Source: Caballeronia calidae (GTDB lineage Bacteria; Pseudomonadota; Gammaproteobacteria; Burkholderiales; Burkholderiaceae). Taken from it: a DNA stretch of 64,000 nucleotides. Made by a program: the position numbers and the translations under genes. The stretch lies in contig NZ_FCOX02000018.1 of NCBI RefSeq assembly GCF_900044055.2, forward strand, positions 1-64,000, read 5' to 3'. Shown here piece by piece: positions 33,581 through 44,128 of the stretch (its first letter is position 1; the number at the start of each line of letters is the position of its first letter). The notes under the pieces are model-generated. The model was not told the DNA's origin and made no database searches. It was given only the letters and a program-made list of their open reading frames with translations.

Positions 33581-35167
33581 ATGAACAAAATTCAACGTGG
33601 GGCGCTGGCGGCGCTTCTGATCGTTATCGTGGTGATTGCGGCGCTGGCGCCGGCGGGGATCGGCTTTTTGTTCGCACAGCGCAGTCAGCGGCATGAGGAA
33701 GCAGAGCGCCTGAACACCTTCGCCGAGGCTGCGCTCTATCGCGCCGAGGACGTCACGCGGCGTCTGTCGGGCGCGCTCGGGGAAATCGGCAAGGTGGCCG
33801 CGGCGCCTTGCTCGGCGCCGTATCTGCAGGAGTTGCGGCGCATCGCGCTCACGCACGGGCAGGTGCGCGACGCCGGCGCCTACGATCACGACGGACGCTG
33901 GCAATGCTCGTCGCTGCTCGGCGCGGTGTCGGCCGGGCCGCCCGACAGTCTCACGCTGCCGGCGCCCGACTGGCGCTCGCGCGACGGCGAGATGGCCTGG
34001 TACGGCCTCTCGCGTCTGCCTGGCGCCAAGGATTCGCTGGTAATGGGCCGCGACGGTTTCTATGTCGCCGCCGATCCTTCGCTCTACCTCGACAGCCTCG
34101 ACGCGCCCGGCGACCCCGCGAGCGGCGTCGCCGTCATCAACACGGACGTGAGCCGCGTGATCGCGACCACGCCCGCCACCGACACCGCCGCCATCCTCGC
34201 CGTCTATCGAACCGCGCCGCCGGTGCGCGACTGTTCGCCGTACGTCGTGCGGCGTTCCGCGTCGATGCCGCTCGCGGTCGTCGTGAGCGCGCCGCATCAG
34301 TCGGTGCGCCAGCGCCTGCGCACGCTGCCGTGGGGCTGGCTGCTCGGCGGTCTCGCGGCGGGGCTCGTGCTCGCGAGCTGGGCGGCGTTCTTCTTCGTGC
34401 GCCGGCTGTCTGCGCGCGGCCAGCTGAGCGATGCCGTGCGGCGCCATCAGTTCATCGTCGCGTATCAGCCGATCGTCGATCTCGGCACGCGCCGCTGCGT
34501 CGGCGCGGAGGCGCTCGTGCGCTGGAAGTATCACGACCGCATCGTGCGGCCCGATCATTTCATCCCGCTGGCGGAGCATCGCGGACTGATCCAGGCGATC
34601 ACCGATCAGGTTCTCGACACCATTCTGCTCGAACTCGGCGACTTTCTTAAGCGCTACCCGGAGTACTACGTGTCGGTGAATCTGTCCGCGCCCGATCTGA
34701 CGACCCACCGTTTTCTCGACGTGCTCGGCCCCGCGGTCGCGCGCCAGGGCGTGCGGCCGGAACAGATCCGCATCGAGGCGACGGAGCGCAGCTTTCTCGA
34801 TGCCGATGCCGCGAAGGAAGTCATCAGCGCGTTTCGCGAAGCGGGCCACGCCGTCTATCTCGACGACTTCGGCACCGGCTACTCGAGCCTGTCGCATCTT
34901 CAGACGTTCCGCATCGACGGCCTGAAGATCGACAAGTCATTCGTCGATACCGTCGGGCAGGATGCGGCGTCGAGCAGCGTCGCGTCGCATATCATCGACA
35001 TGGCCGCGACGCTCGACGTTCAGGTGATCGCCGAGGGCATCGAGCGCGAGGAGCAGGCGGCGTATCTGCAGGCGCGCGGCGCGCAGTTCGGGCAGGGCTG
35101 GCTCTTTTCCGCGCCGCTTTCGGCGGCCGAATTCATCCGTTATGCGGGCAAGACGCGCGGCGCTTGA
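33581..35167 (+). CDS. CSS-motif EAL-domain cyclic-di-GMP phosphodiesterase
   Basis: A 528-residue inner-membrane protein. Helix 1 is at about 8-32 and helix 2 at about 254-274; between them is a periplasmic domain with the CSS motif, Cys109-Ser-Ser, and other cysteines (Cys77, Cys218). The cytoplasmic EAL domain starts about 285 and keeps every catalytic element: Glu310-Ala-Leu, Asn367, Glu399, DDFGTGYSS (428-436), Lys449 and Glu485. It should be an active enzyme degrading cyclic-di-GMP, controlled by periplasmic disulfide state as in Escherichia coli CSS proteins. No GGDEF domain. Confidence 0.93.
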   Translation: MNKIQRGALAALLIVIVVIAALAPAGIGFLFAQRSQRHEEAERLNTFAEAALYRAEDVTRRLSGALGEIGKVAAAPCSAPYLQELRRIALTHGQVRDAGAYDHDGRWQCSSLLGAVSAGPPDSLTLPAPDWRSRDGEMAWYGLSRLPGAKDSLVMGRDGFYVAADPSLYLDSLDAPGDPASGVAVINTDVSRVIATTPATDTAAILAVYRTAPPVRDCSPYVVRRSASMPLAVVVSAPHQSVRQRLRTLPWGWLLGGLAAGLVLASWAAFFFVRRLSARGQLSDAVRRHQFIVAYQPIVDLGTRRCVGAEALVRWKYHDRIVRPDHFIPLAEHRGLIQAITDQVLDTILLELGDFLKRYPEYYVSVNLSAPDLTTHRFLDVLGPAVARQGVRPEQIRIEATERSFLDADAAKEVISAFREAGHAVYLDDFGTGYSSLSHLQTFRIDGLKIDKSFVDTVGQDAASSSVASHIIDMAATLDVQVIAEGIEREEQAAYLQARGAQFGQGWLFSAPLSAAEFIRYAGKTRGA

Positions 35168-35216
35168 TCGACACCGAATCGTCCTCATTTACGATGTTTC
35201 CAGACGAGGCACGACC

Positions 35217-35615
35217 ATGAACGACCAGACAGCCACCGTTTTCCTGCGCGACGTGCGGCATCCGCTGCTCGCGCTTCATCGCAGCGTGCTCGCGCATCTG
35301 CGTGCGCGGCACGAGGCGGAGTTCGGGCCGACGTCGCCGGGCGAGTTTCTGCAGATCGTGATCAACGGCTCGGCGTATCGCTGGCTCACGCCGTTCTCGA
35401 CGCTGATCGCCGCCATCGACGACGTCCTCGACGACGACGAAGCCACCGCCGATGACCGCATCGGGCACGCGCAGGCCGTCGTCGACATGTTCAGCGCCGG
35501 CACGCGCGATCCCGCCTTCGCGGAGCAGTTCCTGCCCTTGCTGCAGGACAGCCCGGACATCGCCGTGGCGAACGGGCAGGTCGCGCAGTTCGTGCGCGGC
35601 GCCGCGGGAAAGTAG
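35217..35615 (+). CDS. Conserved hypothetical protein (132 residues)
   Basis: A soluble, acidic, mostly helical protein (FLRDVRHPLLALHRSVLAHL, GEFLQIVINGSAYRWLTPFS, AAIDDVLDDDEATADDRIGH, FAEQFLPLLQDSPDIAVANG). The ATG at 35217 follows GACGAGGC and lies 50 bp after the EAL gene, so it may be co-transcribed. I do not recognise a domain and cannot assign a function. Confidence 0.65.
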   Translation: MNDQTATVFLRDVRHPLLALHRSVLAHLRARHEAEFGPTSPGEFLQIVINGSAYRWLTPFSTLIAAIDDVLDDDEATADDRIGHAQAVVDMFSAGTRDPAFAEQFLPLLQDSPDIAVANGQVAQFVRGAAGK

Positions 35616-35886
35616 GCCGCCACGGTCTATCGAAAATGCGACCTGAAAAGCGCAAGTTTCGCCCGGCGCGCGCATGCGGGTTTTCCTGCGTGTCGCGCGC
35701 GGGCAGCGTTGCACGGCGGGCGTCCGCCCGCGCCGGCGCTCGTCAGTGTTGCATGCTGCATCGCAACAAGCACGCTTCGTCACAATTGAGCGATTGATTT
35801 TCGCTTGCGAGTATCGCCGCCAATCGACGGAGCGGCGTTGACCCGCGCGCTCCGCTTCTTTCAACGAAAGACGATGGAGGCGCCTC

Positions 35887-36576
35887 TTGATTTTGCACGG
35901 CTTCGGTCCGCTCCTTTGGGCGGGTGCCAAAGAGACGCTCGCGCTCGCGGTGCTGTCTCTCGCGGTATCGGTGCTGCTCGGCCTGGCGGGCGCATCGGCA
36001 AAACTCTCTCGACACGCGGCGTTGCGCGGCATCGCGACCGCGTACACGACGCTCATCCGCTCGGTGCCCGATCTCGTGCTGATGCTGCTGCTCTTCTACA
36101 GCATCCAGATCGCGGTCAACAATCTGACCGACGCATTCGGCTGGGATCAGTTCGACATCGATCCGTTCACGGCCGGCGTGCTCACGCTCGGCTTCATCTA
36201 CGGCGCGTATTTCACCGAGACGTTTCGCGGCGCGTTTCTCGCCGTGCCGCGCGGACAGCTCGAAGCGGGCAGCGCCTACGGCATGAGCGGGATGCGCGTG
36301 TTCGGCCGCATTCTCTTTCCGCAGATGATGCGTTTCGCGCTGCCGGGCATCGGCAATAACTGGCAGGTGCTCGTGAAGGCGACGGCGCTCGTGTCGATCA
36401 TCGGTCTCGCCGATGTCGTGAAGGCCGCGCAGGACGCGGGCAAGAGCACGTTCAACATGTTCTTCTTCATCCTGATCGCGGCGCTCATCTATCTCGCGAT
36501 CACCAGCGCGTCGAATCTCGTGCTGATGGCGCTCGAAAAGCGCTATTCGATCGGCGTGCGGCATGCCGAACTCTGA
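35887..36576 (+). CDS. hisQ: Basic amino acid ABC transporter permease, HisQ/AotQ type
   Basis: A 229-residue inner-membrane permease of the polar amino acid uptake family (HisMQ/ArtQ). The EAA loop is GQLEAGSAYGMSGMRVFGR with following LFPQMMRFALPG, as in the family. The first codon is TTG at 35887 (MILHGFGPLL), preceded by GGAGG six bases upstream. It begins the block hisQ-hisM-hisP-argR-aru, and context predicts arginine/ornithine/lysine import, homologous to AotQ of Pseudomonas. A weak ArgR-like half-site (TGTCGC-N8-AG, 35691-35706) lies about 180 bp upstream. Confidence 0.9.
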   Translation: MILHGFGPLLWAGAKETLALAVLSLAVSVLLGLAGASAKLSRHAALRGIATAYTTLIRSVPDLVLMLLLFYSIQIAVNNLTDAFGWDQFDIDPFTAGVLTLGFIYGAYFTETFRGAFLAVPRGQLEAGSAYGMSGMRVFGRILFPQMMRFALPGIGNNWQVLVKATALVSIIGLADVVKAAQDAGKSTFNMFFFILIAALIYLAITSASNLVLMALEKRYSIGVRHAEL

Positions 36577-36598
36577 CCTCTGCTAGCGAGCGAAAGCC

Positions 36599-37330
36599 AT
36601 GATCCAGATCCTCGCCGAATACTGGCGCCCTTTCCTGTACTCCGACGGCATGCGCGCATCGGGCCTCGTCGTCACGTTGTGGCTGCTCGCGGTATCGATC
36701 GTGCTCGGCTTCTGCGCGGCGGTCCCGCTCGCCTGCGCGCGCGTGTCGCGCAACCGCTGGCTGTCGACGCCCGTGCGCCTCTACACCTACGTGTTCCGCG
36801 GCACGCCGCTCTATGTGCAACTGCTCTTGCTTTACACGGGCATGTACAGCCTCGAATTCGTGCGTACGCAATCGCTGCTGGAAGCGTTTTTCAAGAGCGG
36901 CTTCAACTGCGCGATCCTCGCCTTCGCGCTGAACACCTGCGCCTACACGACCGAAATCTTCGCCGGCGCGATCCGCGCGACGCCCCACGGCGAAGTGGAA
37001 GCCGCGCGCGCCTACGGCATGAGCACGTTCACGATGTACCGCCGCGTGATCCTGCCGTCCGCGCTGCGCCGCGCCTTGCCTTTGTACAGCAACGAAGTGA
37101 TCCTGATGCTGCACGCGACGACCGTCGCCTTTACGGCCACTGTGCCGGATATCCTGAAGGTCGCGCGCGACGCCAACTCGGCGACCTATCAGTCGTTCGA
37201 ATCGTTCGGCATCGCGGCGCTGCTGTACGTGGCGATCTCGTTCGCGCTCGTCGCGGCCTTCCGGCGCGCGGAGCGGCGCTGGCTCGCCTACCTGCGGCCG
37301 GCGAGCGCGGCGCGCACGGTACGCCATTGA
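36599..37330 (+). CDS. hisM: Basic amino acid ABC transporter permease, HisM/AotM type
   Basis: A 243-residue permease partner of HisQ with five likely membrane helices (GLVVTLWLLAVSIVLGFCAA, YTYVFRGTPLYVQLLLLYTG, FAGAIRATPHGEVEAARAYG). The EAA loop is HGEVEAARAYGMSTFTMYRR, followed by the VILPSALRRALPLYSNEV segment. The ATG at 36599 follows the hisQ stop by 22 bp. It forms the membrane channel with HisQ. Confidence 0.92.
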   Translation: MIQILAEYWRPFLYSDGMRASGLVVTLWLLAVSIVLGFCAAVPLACARVSRNRWLSTPVRLYTYVFRGTPLYVQLLLLYTGMYSLEFVRTQSLLEAFFKSGFNCAILAFALNTCAYTTEIFAGAIRATPHGEVEAARAYGMSTFTMYRRVILPSALRRALPLYSNEVILMLHATTVAFTATVPDILKVARDANSATYQSFESFGIAALLYVAISFALVAAFRRAERRWLAYLRPASAARTVRH

Positions 37331-37351
37331 CGAGCGGTAGAATTCGAACCC

Positions 37352-38179
37352 ATGGAAGAGACTGTGTCATCACCCGAGGAGAAAGCGTTGGAGCCCACCG
37401 CCAAAGACGTCGCGACCAAGCTCGTCGCCGAGGACATTCACAAGCGCTACGGCGACAACGAAGTGCTGAAGGGCGTCTCGCTCGCCGCGAAGGCGGGCGA
37501 CGTGATCAGCATCATCGGCGCGAGCGGCTCGGGCAAGAGCACGTTCCTGCGCTGCATCAACTTTCTCGAGCGGCCGAACGCCGGGCAGATCATCGTCGAC
37601 GGTGAAGCCGTACGCACGAAAACCGATAAATCCGGCAGTCTCGAAGTCGCGGATCAGAAGCAATTGCAGCGCGTGCGCACCAAGCTCGCGATGGTCTTCC
37701 AGCACTTCAACCTCTGGTCGCACATGACGGCCATCGAGAACGTGATGGAAGCGCCCATTCATGTGCTCGGCGTGTCGAAGAAGGAAGCGGAAGACCGCGC
37801 GCGCGAGTATCTGGAGAAAGTGGGCCTGCCGCCGCGCGTCGAGAAGCAGTATCCGTCGCATCTGTCGGGCGGGCAGCAGCAACGCGTCGCGATTGCGCGC
37901 GCGCTCGCGATGCATCCCGACGTCATGCTCTTCGACGAACCCACGTCCGCGCTCGATCCCGAACTCGTCGGCGAAGTGCTGAAGGTGATGCAGCGTCTCG
38001 CCGAAGAAGGCCGCACGATGATCGTCGTCACGCACGAGATGGGCTTCGCGCGCAACGTGTCGAATCACGTGATGTTCCTGCATCAGGGGCGCACGGAAGA
38101 AGAAGGCGCGCCTTCGGACGTGCTGACCGCGCCGAAGAGCGAGCGTCTGCGTCAGTTTCTTTCGGGCAGCCTGAAATAA
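37352..38179 (+). CDS. hisP: Basic amino acid ABC transporter ATP-binding protein, HisP/AotP type
   Basis: A 275-residue ATPase of the polar amino acid uptake family. Walker A is GASGSGKST (56-64), the Q-loop Gln is in VFQHFN (about 118), the signature is LSGGQQQR (172-179), Walker B is [12 protein letters not shown] (192-203) and the H-loop is VTHEMG. It drives the HisQM permease. The first 24 residues before [17 protein letters not shown] are an unusual acidic extension. It ends one base before the GTG of the regulator gene. Confidence 0.95.
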   Translation: MEETVSSPEEKALEPTAKDVATKLVAEDIHKRYGDNEVLKGVSLAAKAGDVISIIGASGSGKSTFLRCINFLERPNAGQIIVDGEAVRTKTDKSGSLEVADQKQLQRVRTKLAMVFQHFNLWSHMTAIENVMEAPIHVLGVSKKEAEDRAREYLEKVGLPPRVEKQYPSHLSGGQQQRVAIARALAMHPDVMLFDEPTSALDPELVGEVLKVMQRLAEEGRTMIVVTHEMGFARNVSNHVMFLHQGRTEEEGAPSDVLTAPKSERLRQFLSGSLK

Positions 38180-38180
38180 C

Positions 38181-39191
38181 GTGACGCGGCAGGTTGCGAT
38201 CGTCGCATTGCCGCCGGTGTCGATGAGCGGCATCGGGCCGATCATCGACAGTCTTGCGCTCGCCAACGAGATCGACGGACATCGTCTCTACGAATGGCGC
38301 ATCTGTTCCTGGGACGGCCGTCCGGTGCCGCTCTCGGGCGGCGCGCAGCTTCCCGCCGATTGCGCGTTCAACGATGCCGTGCGCTGCGACTGGCTGATCG
38401 TCGTGTCGGAGCGCTATCAGCAGTTCGCGGACTATCGGCTTTTTCTCGCGAGTCTCGCGCGCGTCGCGCCGCGCACGCCGCTCGTCAGCGGCATTCATCA
38501 CGGCGTGTGGTGGCTCGCGATGGCCGGTCAGCTTTCGCAATATCGCGTCGCGGTGAACTGGGAAACGTATCAGCAATTCACCGAGCAGTTCGAGCGCGCG
38601 ATCGTCAGCCAGCAGATCTTCGAAATCGATCGCGACCGCGCCACCTGTTCCGGCGGGCAGGCGAGCATCGATTTCATGCTCGCGATGATCGCGCGCGATC
38701 ACGGCCCGGATCTCGCGGAGCGCATCGCGGATTCGCTCGGCATCGGTGTATTGCGCGCGGGCACGGAGCGTCAGCGCATTCCGTTCGTCACCGCGCCGGG
38801 CGAGCGCCATCCGCGTCTGAACGATGCGCTTCAACTGATGGAAGCGAACATCGAAGACCCGCTCGCCACCGATGAGATCGCGAATCTCGTCGGCATTTCG
38901 CGCCGGCAGCTGGAGCGGCTCTTTCGGCAATATCTCGGCGCGATGCCGTCGAAGTATTACCTCAATCTGCGCCTGACCAAGGCGCGCACGCAGTTGCAGC
39001 GCACGAGCAAATCGGTGGTGCAGATCAGCCTCGCGTGCGGGTTTTCGTCGGCGGCGCACTTTTCCAATGCGTACCGCGACCGCTTCGGCGTGACGCCGCG
39101 CGAGGAGCGCCGCAACTGGATCGAGAAGCAGCGCGGCGGCGCCATCGACGAGCCGCGCGGCGGCGCGCTGATCGAGCCGCCCGGCGCGTGA
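38181..39191 (+). CDS. argR: AraC/GlxA-type arginine regulator (ArgR-like)
   Basis: A 336-residue GlxA-family protein: an N-terminal DJ-1/PfpI-like domain (about 1-190, VAIVALPPVSMSGIGPIIDS, HHGVWWLAMAGQLSQYRVAV) and a C-terminal AraC helix-turn-helix pair (about 220-315, TDEIANLVGISRRQLERLFR; VQISLACGFSSAAHFSNAYR). In Pseudomonas aeruginosa the same architecture is ArgR, the arginine-responsive activator encoded with aot transport genes and controlling aru genes. It starts with GTG at 38181 and lies directly before the aru/ast cluster. The C-terminal tail carries an imperfect repeat (RGGAIDEPRGGALIEP). Confidence 0.85.
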   Translation: MTRQVAIVALPPVSMSGIGPIIDSLALANEIDGHRLYEWRICSWDGRPVPLSGGAQLPADCAFNDAVRCDWLIVVSERYQQFADYRLFLASLARVAPRTPLVSGIHHGVWWLAMAGQLSQYRVAVNWETYQQFTEQFERAIVSQQIFEIDRDRATCSGGQASIDFMLAMIARDHGPDLAERIADSLGIGVLRAGTERQRIPFVTAPGERHPRLNDALQLMEANIEDPLATDEIANLVGISRRQLERLFRQYLGAMPSKYYLNLRLTKARTQLQRTSKSVVQISLACGFSSAAHFSNAYRDRFGVTPREERRNWIEKQRGGAIDEPRGGALIEPPGA

Positions 39192-39219
39192 GTAACGTCG
39201 CAAAAACCCCATCGAAGCA

Positions 39220-39235
39220 TGTCGCGAACGCGCAA
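39220..39235 (+). promoter_or_regulatory. ArgR half-site-like sequence upstream of astC
   Basis: TGTCGC (39220-39225), eight bases, then AA (39234-39235): an exact fit to the Pseudomonas aeruginosa ArgR half-site consensus TGTCGC-N8-AA as I remember it. A weaker copy, CGTCGC at 39196-39201, lies 24 bp upstream, close to the expected 21-bp direct repeat. The site is 75 bp before the astC start. Confidence 0.45.
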
Positions 39236-39310
39236 GACGGAACGCGGGCGATTGCCTAATATCGAACCTATTACACGAAACCGCTGCACGAACCTGACGA
39301 GGAGTCGCTC

Positions 39311-40537
39311 ATGACCGACATCAATGTGAATCGCGGTACATTCGACGAGGTAATGGTCCCGGTCTTCGCACCGGCCAATTTCGTGCCCGACCGGGGCCGC
39401 GGCTCGCGCGTATGGGATACCGACGGGCGCGATTATGTCGATTTCGCCGGCGGCATCGCGGTGACGGCGCTCGGCCACGGCCATCCGGAACTGCTCAAGG
39501 TGCTGCACGAGCAGGGCGACAAGCTCTGGCACATCGGCAACGGCTACACGAACGCGCCGGTGTTGCGCCTCGCGAAACGACTGACGGATCTGACCTTCGC
39601 CGATCGCGCGTTCTTCGCGAACTCCGGCGCCGAGGCGAACGAAGCGGCCTTGAAGCTCGCGCGCCGCTACGCAATCGACAATCACGGCGAAGACAAGATC
39701 GAGATCATCTCGTTCACGCAGTCGTTTCATGGGCGCACCTTCTTCACGGTGAGCGTCGGCGGCCAGCCGAAGTATGCGGAAGGCTTCGGCCCGCAGCCGC
39801 AGGGCATCCGTCATCTGCCGTACAACGATTTGCCGAAGGCGCTCGAAGCGATCGGCACGAAGACCTGCGCGGTGATCGTCGAGCCGGTGCAGGGCGAAGG
39901 CGGCGTGCTGCCCGCCGATCCCGCGTTCCTCCAGGGCCTGCGCGAAGCGTGCGACAAGCACGATGCCCTGCTGATCTTCGACGAAGTGCAGACCGGCGTC
40001 GGCCGCACGGGCACGTTCTACGCGTACATGCAGTACGGCGTGACGCCCGACATCCTCACGAGCGCGAAGGCGCTCGGCAACGGCTTCCCGATCGGCGCGA
40101 TGCTCACGACGAACGAGATCGCCGCGCACTTCAAGGTCGGCGTGCACGGCACGACCTACGGCGGCAATCCGCTGGGCGCATCGATCGCGGAGAAGGTCGT
40201 CGAACTGATCAGCGATCCGCAAGTGCTCGAAGGCGTGAACGAGCGCAGCCGCGCGATCAAGGCGCATCTCGAACGCATCAACCAGCGCTTCGGCCTGTTC
40301 AAGGAGATTCGCGGACGCGGCCTGCTGATCGGCGCGGAACTGAACGACACCTACAAGGACCGCGCGAAGGACGTGCTCAATGCGGCCGCGGCAGACGGCG
40401 TCATCATGCTGATCGCGGGGCCGAACGTGCTGCGCTTCGCGCCGTCGCTCATCATGCCGATAGCCGATCTCGACGAAGGCTTCGCGCGCATCGAAAAGGC
40501 GATCGAGCAGGTCGTCGGCGTGGCAGCCGTCAAGTAA
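39311..40537 (+). CDS. astC: Succinylornithine/acetylornithine aminotransferase
   Basis: A 408-residue class III PLP aminotransferase. The family motifs are [57 protein letters not shown] and the PLP lysine in [17 protein letters not shown]. In the AST pathway it converts succinylornithine and 2-oxoglutarate to succinylglutamate semialdehyde and glutamate. It could also work as ArgD in arginine synthesis; the position at the head of aruFG-astDBE argues for catabolism. The ATG follows GACGAGGAG. It lies 119 bp after argR. Confidence 0.93.
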   Translation: MTDINVNRGTFDEVMVPVFAPANFVPDRGRGSRVWDTDGRDYVDFAGGIAVTALGHGHPELLKVLHEQGDKLWHIGNGYTNAPVLRLAKRLTDLTFADRAFFANSGAEANEAALKLARRYAIDNHGEDKIEIISFTQSFHGRTFFTVSVGGQPKYAEGFGPQPQGIRHLPYNDLPKALEAIGTKTCAVIVEPVQGEGGVLPADPAFLQGLREACDKHDALLIFDEVQTGVGRTGTFYAYMQYGVTPDILTSAKALGNGFPIGAMLTTNEIAAHFKVGVHGTTYGGNPLGASIAEKVVELISDPQVLEGVNERSRAIKAHLERINQRFGLFKEIRGRGLLIGAELNDTYKDRAKDVLNAAAADGVIMLIAGPNVLRFAPSLIMPIADLDEGFARIEKAIEQVVGVAAVK

Positions 40538-40553
40538 CGAACAGGAACCGACG

Positions 40554-41606
40554 ATGCTTTTCGTTCGTCCCGCAAGACTCTCCGATCTCGACGAGCTCGA
40601 ACGCATGGCGCGCGCCGCGCAGCCCGTGCTGCACTCGCTGCCGCGCGACCGGCGCGCGCTGGAAATGCGCGTCGCGCTCTCGGAAGACTCGTTTCGCGCC
40701 GAAGTCGAATTCCCCGGCGAGGAGTTCTATCTCTTCGTGCTCGAAGATTCGCAGACGGGCCGGCTGCTCGGCACGTCGAGCATCGTCGCGTCGGCAGGGT
40801 ATTCCGAGCCGTTCTACGCGTTTCGCAACGATGCGCTGATCCACGCGTCGCGCGAGCTCAAGGTGAATCGCAAGATCCATGCGCTCACGATGTCGCACGA
40901 GCTCACCGGCATGAGCCGCCTGACGGGCTTCTATATCGATCCGTCCTTGCGCACGGGCAATGGCGAAGCGGCCGCGCATCTGCTGTCGCGCGCGCGCATG
41001 ATCTACATCGCCGCGAACCGCAAGCGCTTCTCCAGCGAAGTCTTCTCGCTGATGCTCGGCGTCACCGACGATGCCGGCGCCTCGCCGTTCTGGGACGCAG
41101 TCGGCCGCAAGTTCTTCGGCCGCGACTTCGAGCAGGTGGAATCGGAATCGGGCGGACGCAGCCGCACGTTCATCGCGGAAGTGATGCCGAGCTATCCGCT
41201 CTACGTGCCGCTGCTGCCGGGCGAAGCGCAGCGCGTGCTCGGCGAGCCGAACGAAAGCACGCTGCTCGCCTACGACATCCATCTGGAAGAAGGCTTCGAG
41301 CCGGACCGCTTCGTCGATATCTTCGATGCGGGGCCGGTGCTCACGATCGCCGTCGACAAGAGCGCGTCGGCCGGTTCGGGCGAGTTGCGCGCGGTGCAGG
41401 TGGTGAATGCGGCGGCATCGGGCGGTGCGCCGTATCTCGTCGCGGCGGGCGGGGCGCACGAGTTCCGCTGCATCGTGACGGATCTGGCGGGAACACGCGC
41501 CGACGGCGCCGCGCTCAACCCTGCCGCCCGCGAGGCGCTCGGCGTTGACGACAAGGACACGGTGCGTTGCGTGCCGTTGCATCAGGCATCGGGAGAATTG
41601 CAATGA
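40554..41606 (+). CDS. aruF: Arginine/ornithine succinyltransferase alpha subunit
   Basis: A 350-residue member of the AstA/AruF family. Typical stretches are MLFVRPARLSDLDELERMAR, HALTMSHELTGMSRLTGFYI, AEVMPSYPLYVPLLPGEAQR and GFEPDRFVDIFDAGPVLTIA. The enzyme transfers succinyl from succinyl-CoA to arginine, the first step of the AST pathway. In Burkholderia and Pseudomonas the enzyme is a heteromer of two paralogous chains; this is the first of the pair, overlapping the second by ATGA. Confidence 0.93.
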   Translation: MLFVRPARLSDLDELERMARAAQPVLHSLPRDRRALEMRVALSEDSFRAEVEFPGEEFYLFVLEDSQTGRLLGTSSIVASAGYSEPFYAFRNDALIHASRELKVNRKIHALTMSHELTGMSRLTGFYIDPSLRTGNGEAAAHLLSRARMIYIAANRKRFSSEVFSLMLGVTDDAGASPFWDAVGRKFFGRDFEQVESESGGRSRTFIAEVMPSYPLYVPLLPGEAQRVLGEPNESTLLAYDIHLEEGFEPDRFVDIFDAGPVLTIAVDKSASAGSGELRAVQVVNAAASGGAPYLVAAGGAHEFRCIVTDLAGTRADGAALNPAAREALGVDDKDTVRCVPLHQASGELQ

Positions 41607-42634
41607 TCGTCGTGCGTTGCACGCAACCGGGCGATGTCGGCGCGCTCGTCGCGCTCGCTCAGGAAACGGGGCCGGGCCTCACCACGTTCAAGCCCGATCG
41701 CGGCGCGCTCGCGGGACGCGTCGAACGCGCGCGCCGCACGCTGGCGGGCGACGCGCAAGCCTTCGAAGCGGGCTATTTCTTCGTGATGGAAGACACCGCG
41801 ACCGGCGATGTCGCGGGCGTATGCGGCATCGAAACGGAAGTCGGGCTCGAGCAGCCGTTCTACAACTATCGCGTGTCGACGGTCGTGCATGCGAGCCAGG
41901 ACATGGGCGTGTGGACGCGCATGTCGCTGCTCAATATCGCGCATGATCTGACGGGCTATGCGGAAGTGTGCTCGCTTTTCCTGAGCCCGCGCTATCGCAC
42001 GGCCGGCGTGGGCGGCTTGCTGTCGCGTTCGCGCTTCATGTTCATCGCACAGTTCACGGATCGCTTTCCGCAGCGATTGTGCGCGGAGTTGCGCGGCCAT
42101 TTCGACGAGAACGGCGAGTCGCCTTTCTGGAACGCGGTCGGCTCGCACTTCTATCAGATCGATTTCAACGAAGCGGATTACCTCAGTTCGCACGGCAAGA
42201 AGTCGTTCGTCGCCGAGCTGATGCCGCGCTATCCGGTGTATCTCGACCTGTTGCCCGATTCCGCGCAACACGCGGTCGGCGTCACGCACAAGGACACGGC
42301 GCCCGCGCGCAAGATGCTCGAAGCGGAAGGGCTGCGTTACGAGAATCACGTCGATATTTTCGATGCGGGCCCGGTGCTCGAATGCCACATCGCGGACTTG
42401 CGCACGGTGCGCGAGAGCGTGATCGCGAGCGTGAAGATCGGCGATCGGCCTGAGACGGACGGCAGCGCGAAGAGCCTCGTATCGAACACGCTGCTCGAAG
42501 ACTTCCGTTGCGGCGCGACGAACGGCGCAATGGAAAACGGCTTCTTTTTACTGACGCGAGACGAAGCGGCTGCATTGCGCGTGAAGGAAGGCGACAACGT
42601 GCGCGTGCTGACCTCTTATCCGCGCGCGAAATAA
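41603..42634 (+). CDS. astA: Arginine N-succinyltransferase beta subunit
   Basis: A 343-residue paralogue of the preceding gene (AruG-type). It has GPGLTTFKPDRGALAGRVER, TVVHASQDMGVWTRMSLLNI, AELMPRYPVYLDLLPDSAQH and YENHVDIFDAGPVLECHIAD. The ATG at 41603 overlaps the aruF stop (ATGA), so the subunits should be made in equal amounts. Whether both chains keep an active site was not judged. Confidence 0.93.
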   Translation: MIVVRCTQPGDVGALVALAQETGPGLTTFKPDRGALAGRVERARRTLAGDAQAFEAGYFFVMEDTATGDVAGVCGIETEVGLEQPFYNYRVSTVVHASQDMGVWTRMSLLNIAHDLTGYAEVCSLFLSPRYRTAGVGGLLSRSRFMFIAQFTDRFPQRLCAELRGHFDENGESPFWNAVGSHFYQIDFNEADYLSSHGKKSFVAELMPRYPVYLDLLPDSAQHAVGVTHKDTAPARKMLEAEGLRYENHVDIFDAGPVLECHIADLRTVRESVIASVKIGDRPETDGSAKSLVSNTLLEDFRCGATNGAMENGFFLLTRDEAAALRVKEGDNVRVLTSYPRAK

Positions 42635-44119
<1,485 letters not shown>

Positions 44120-44128
44120 AGAGCGGGA

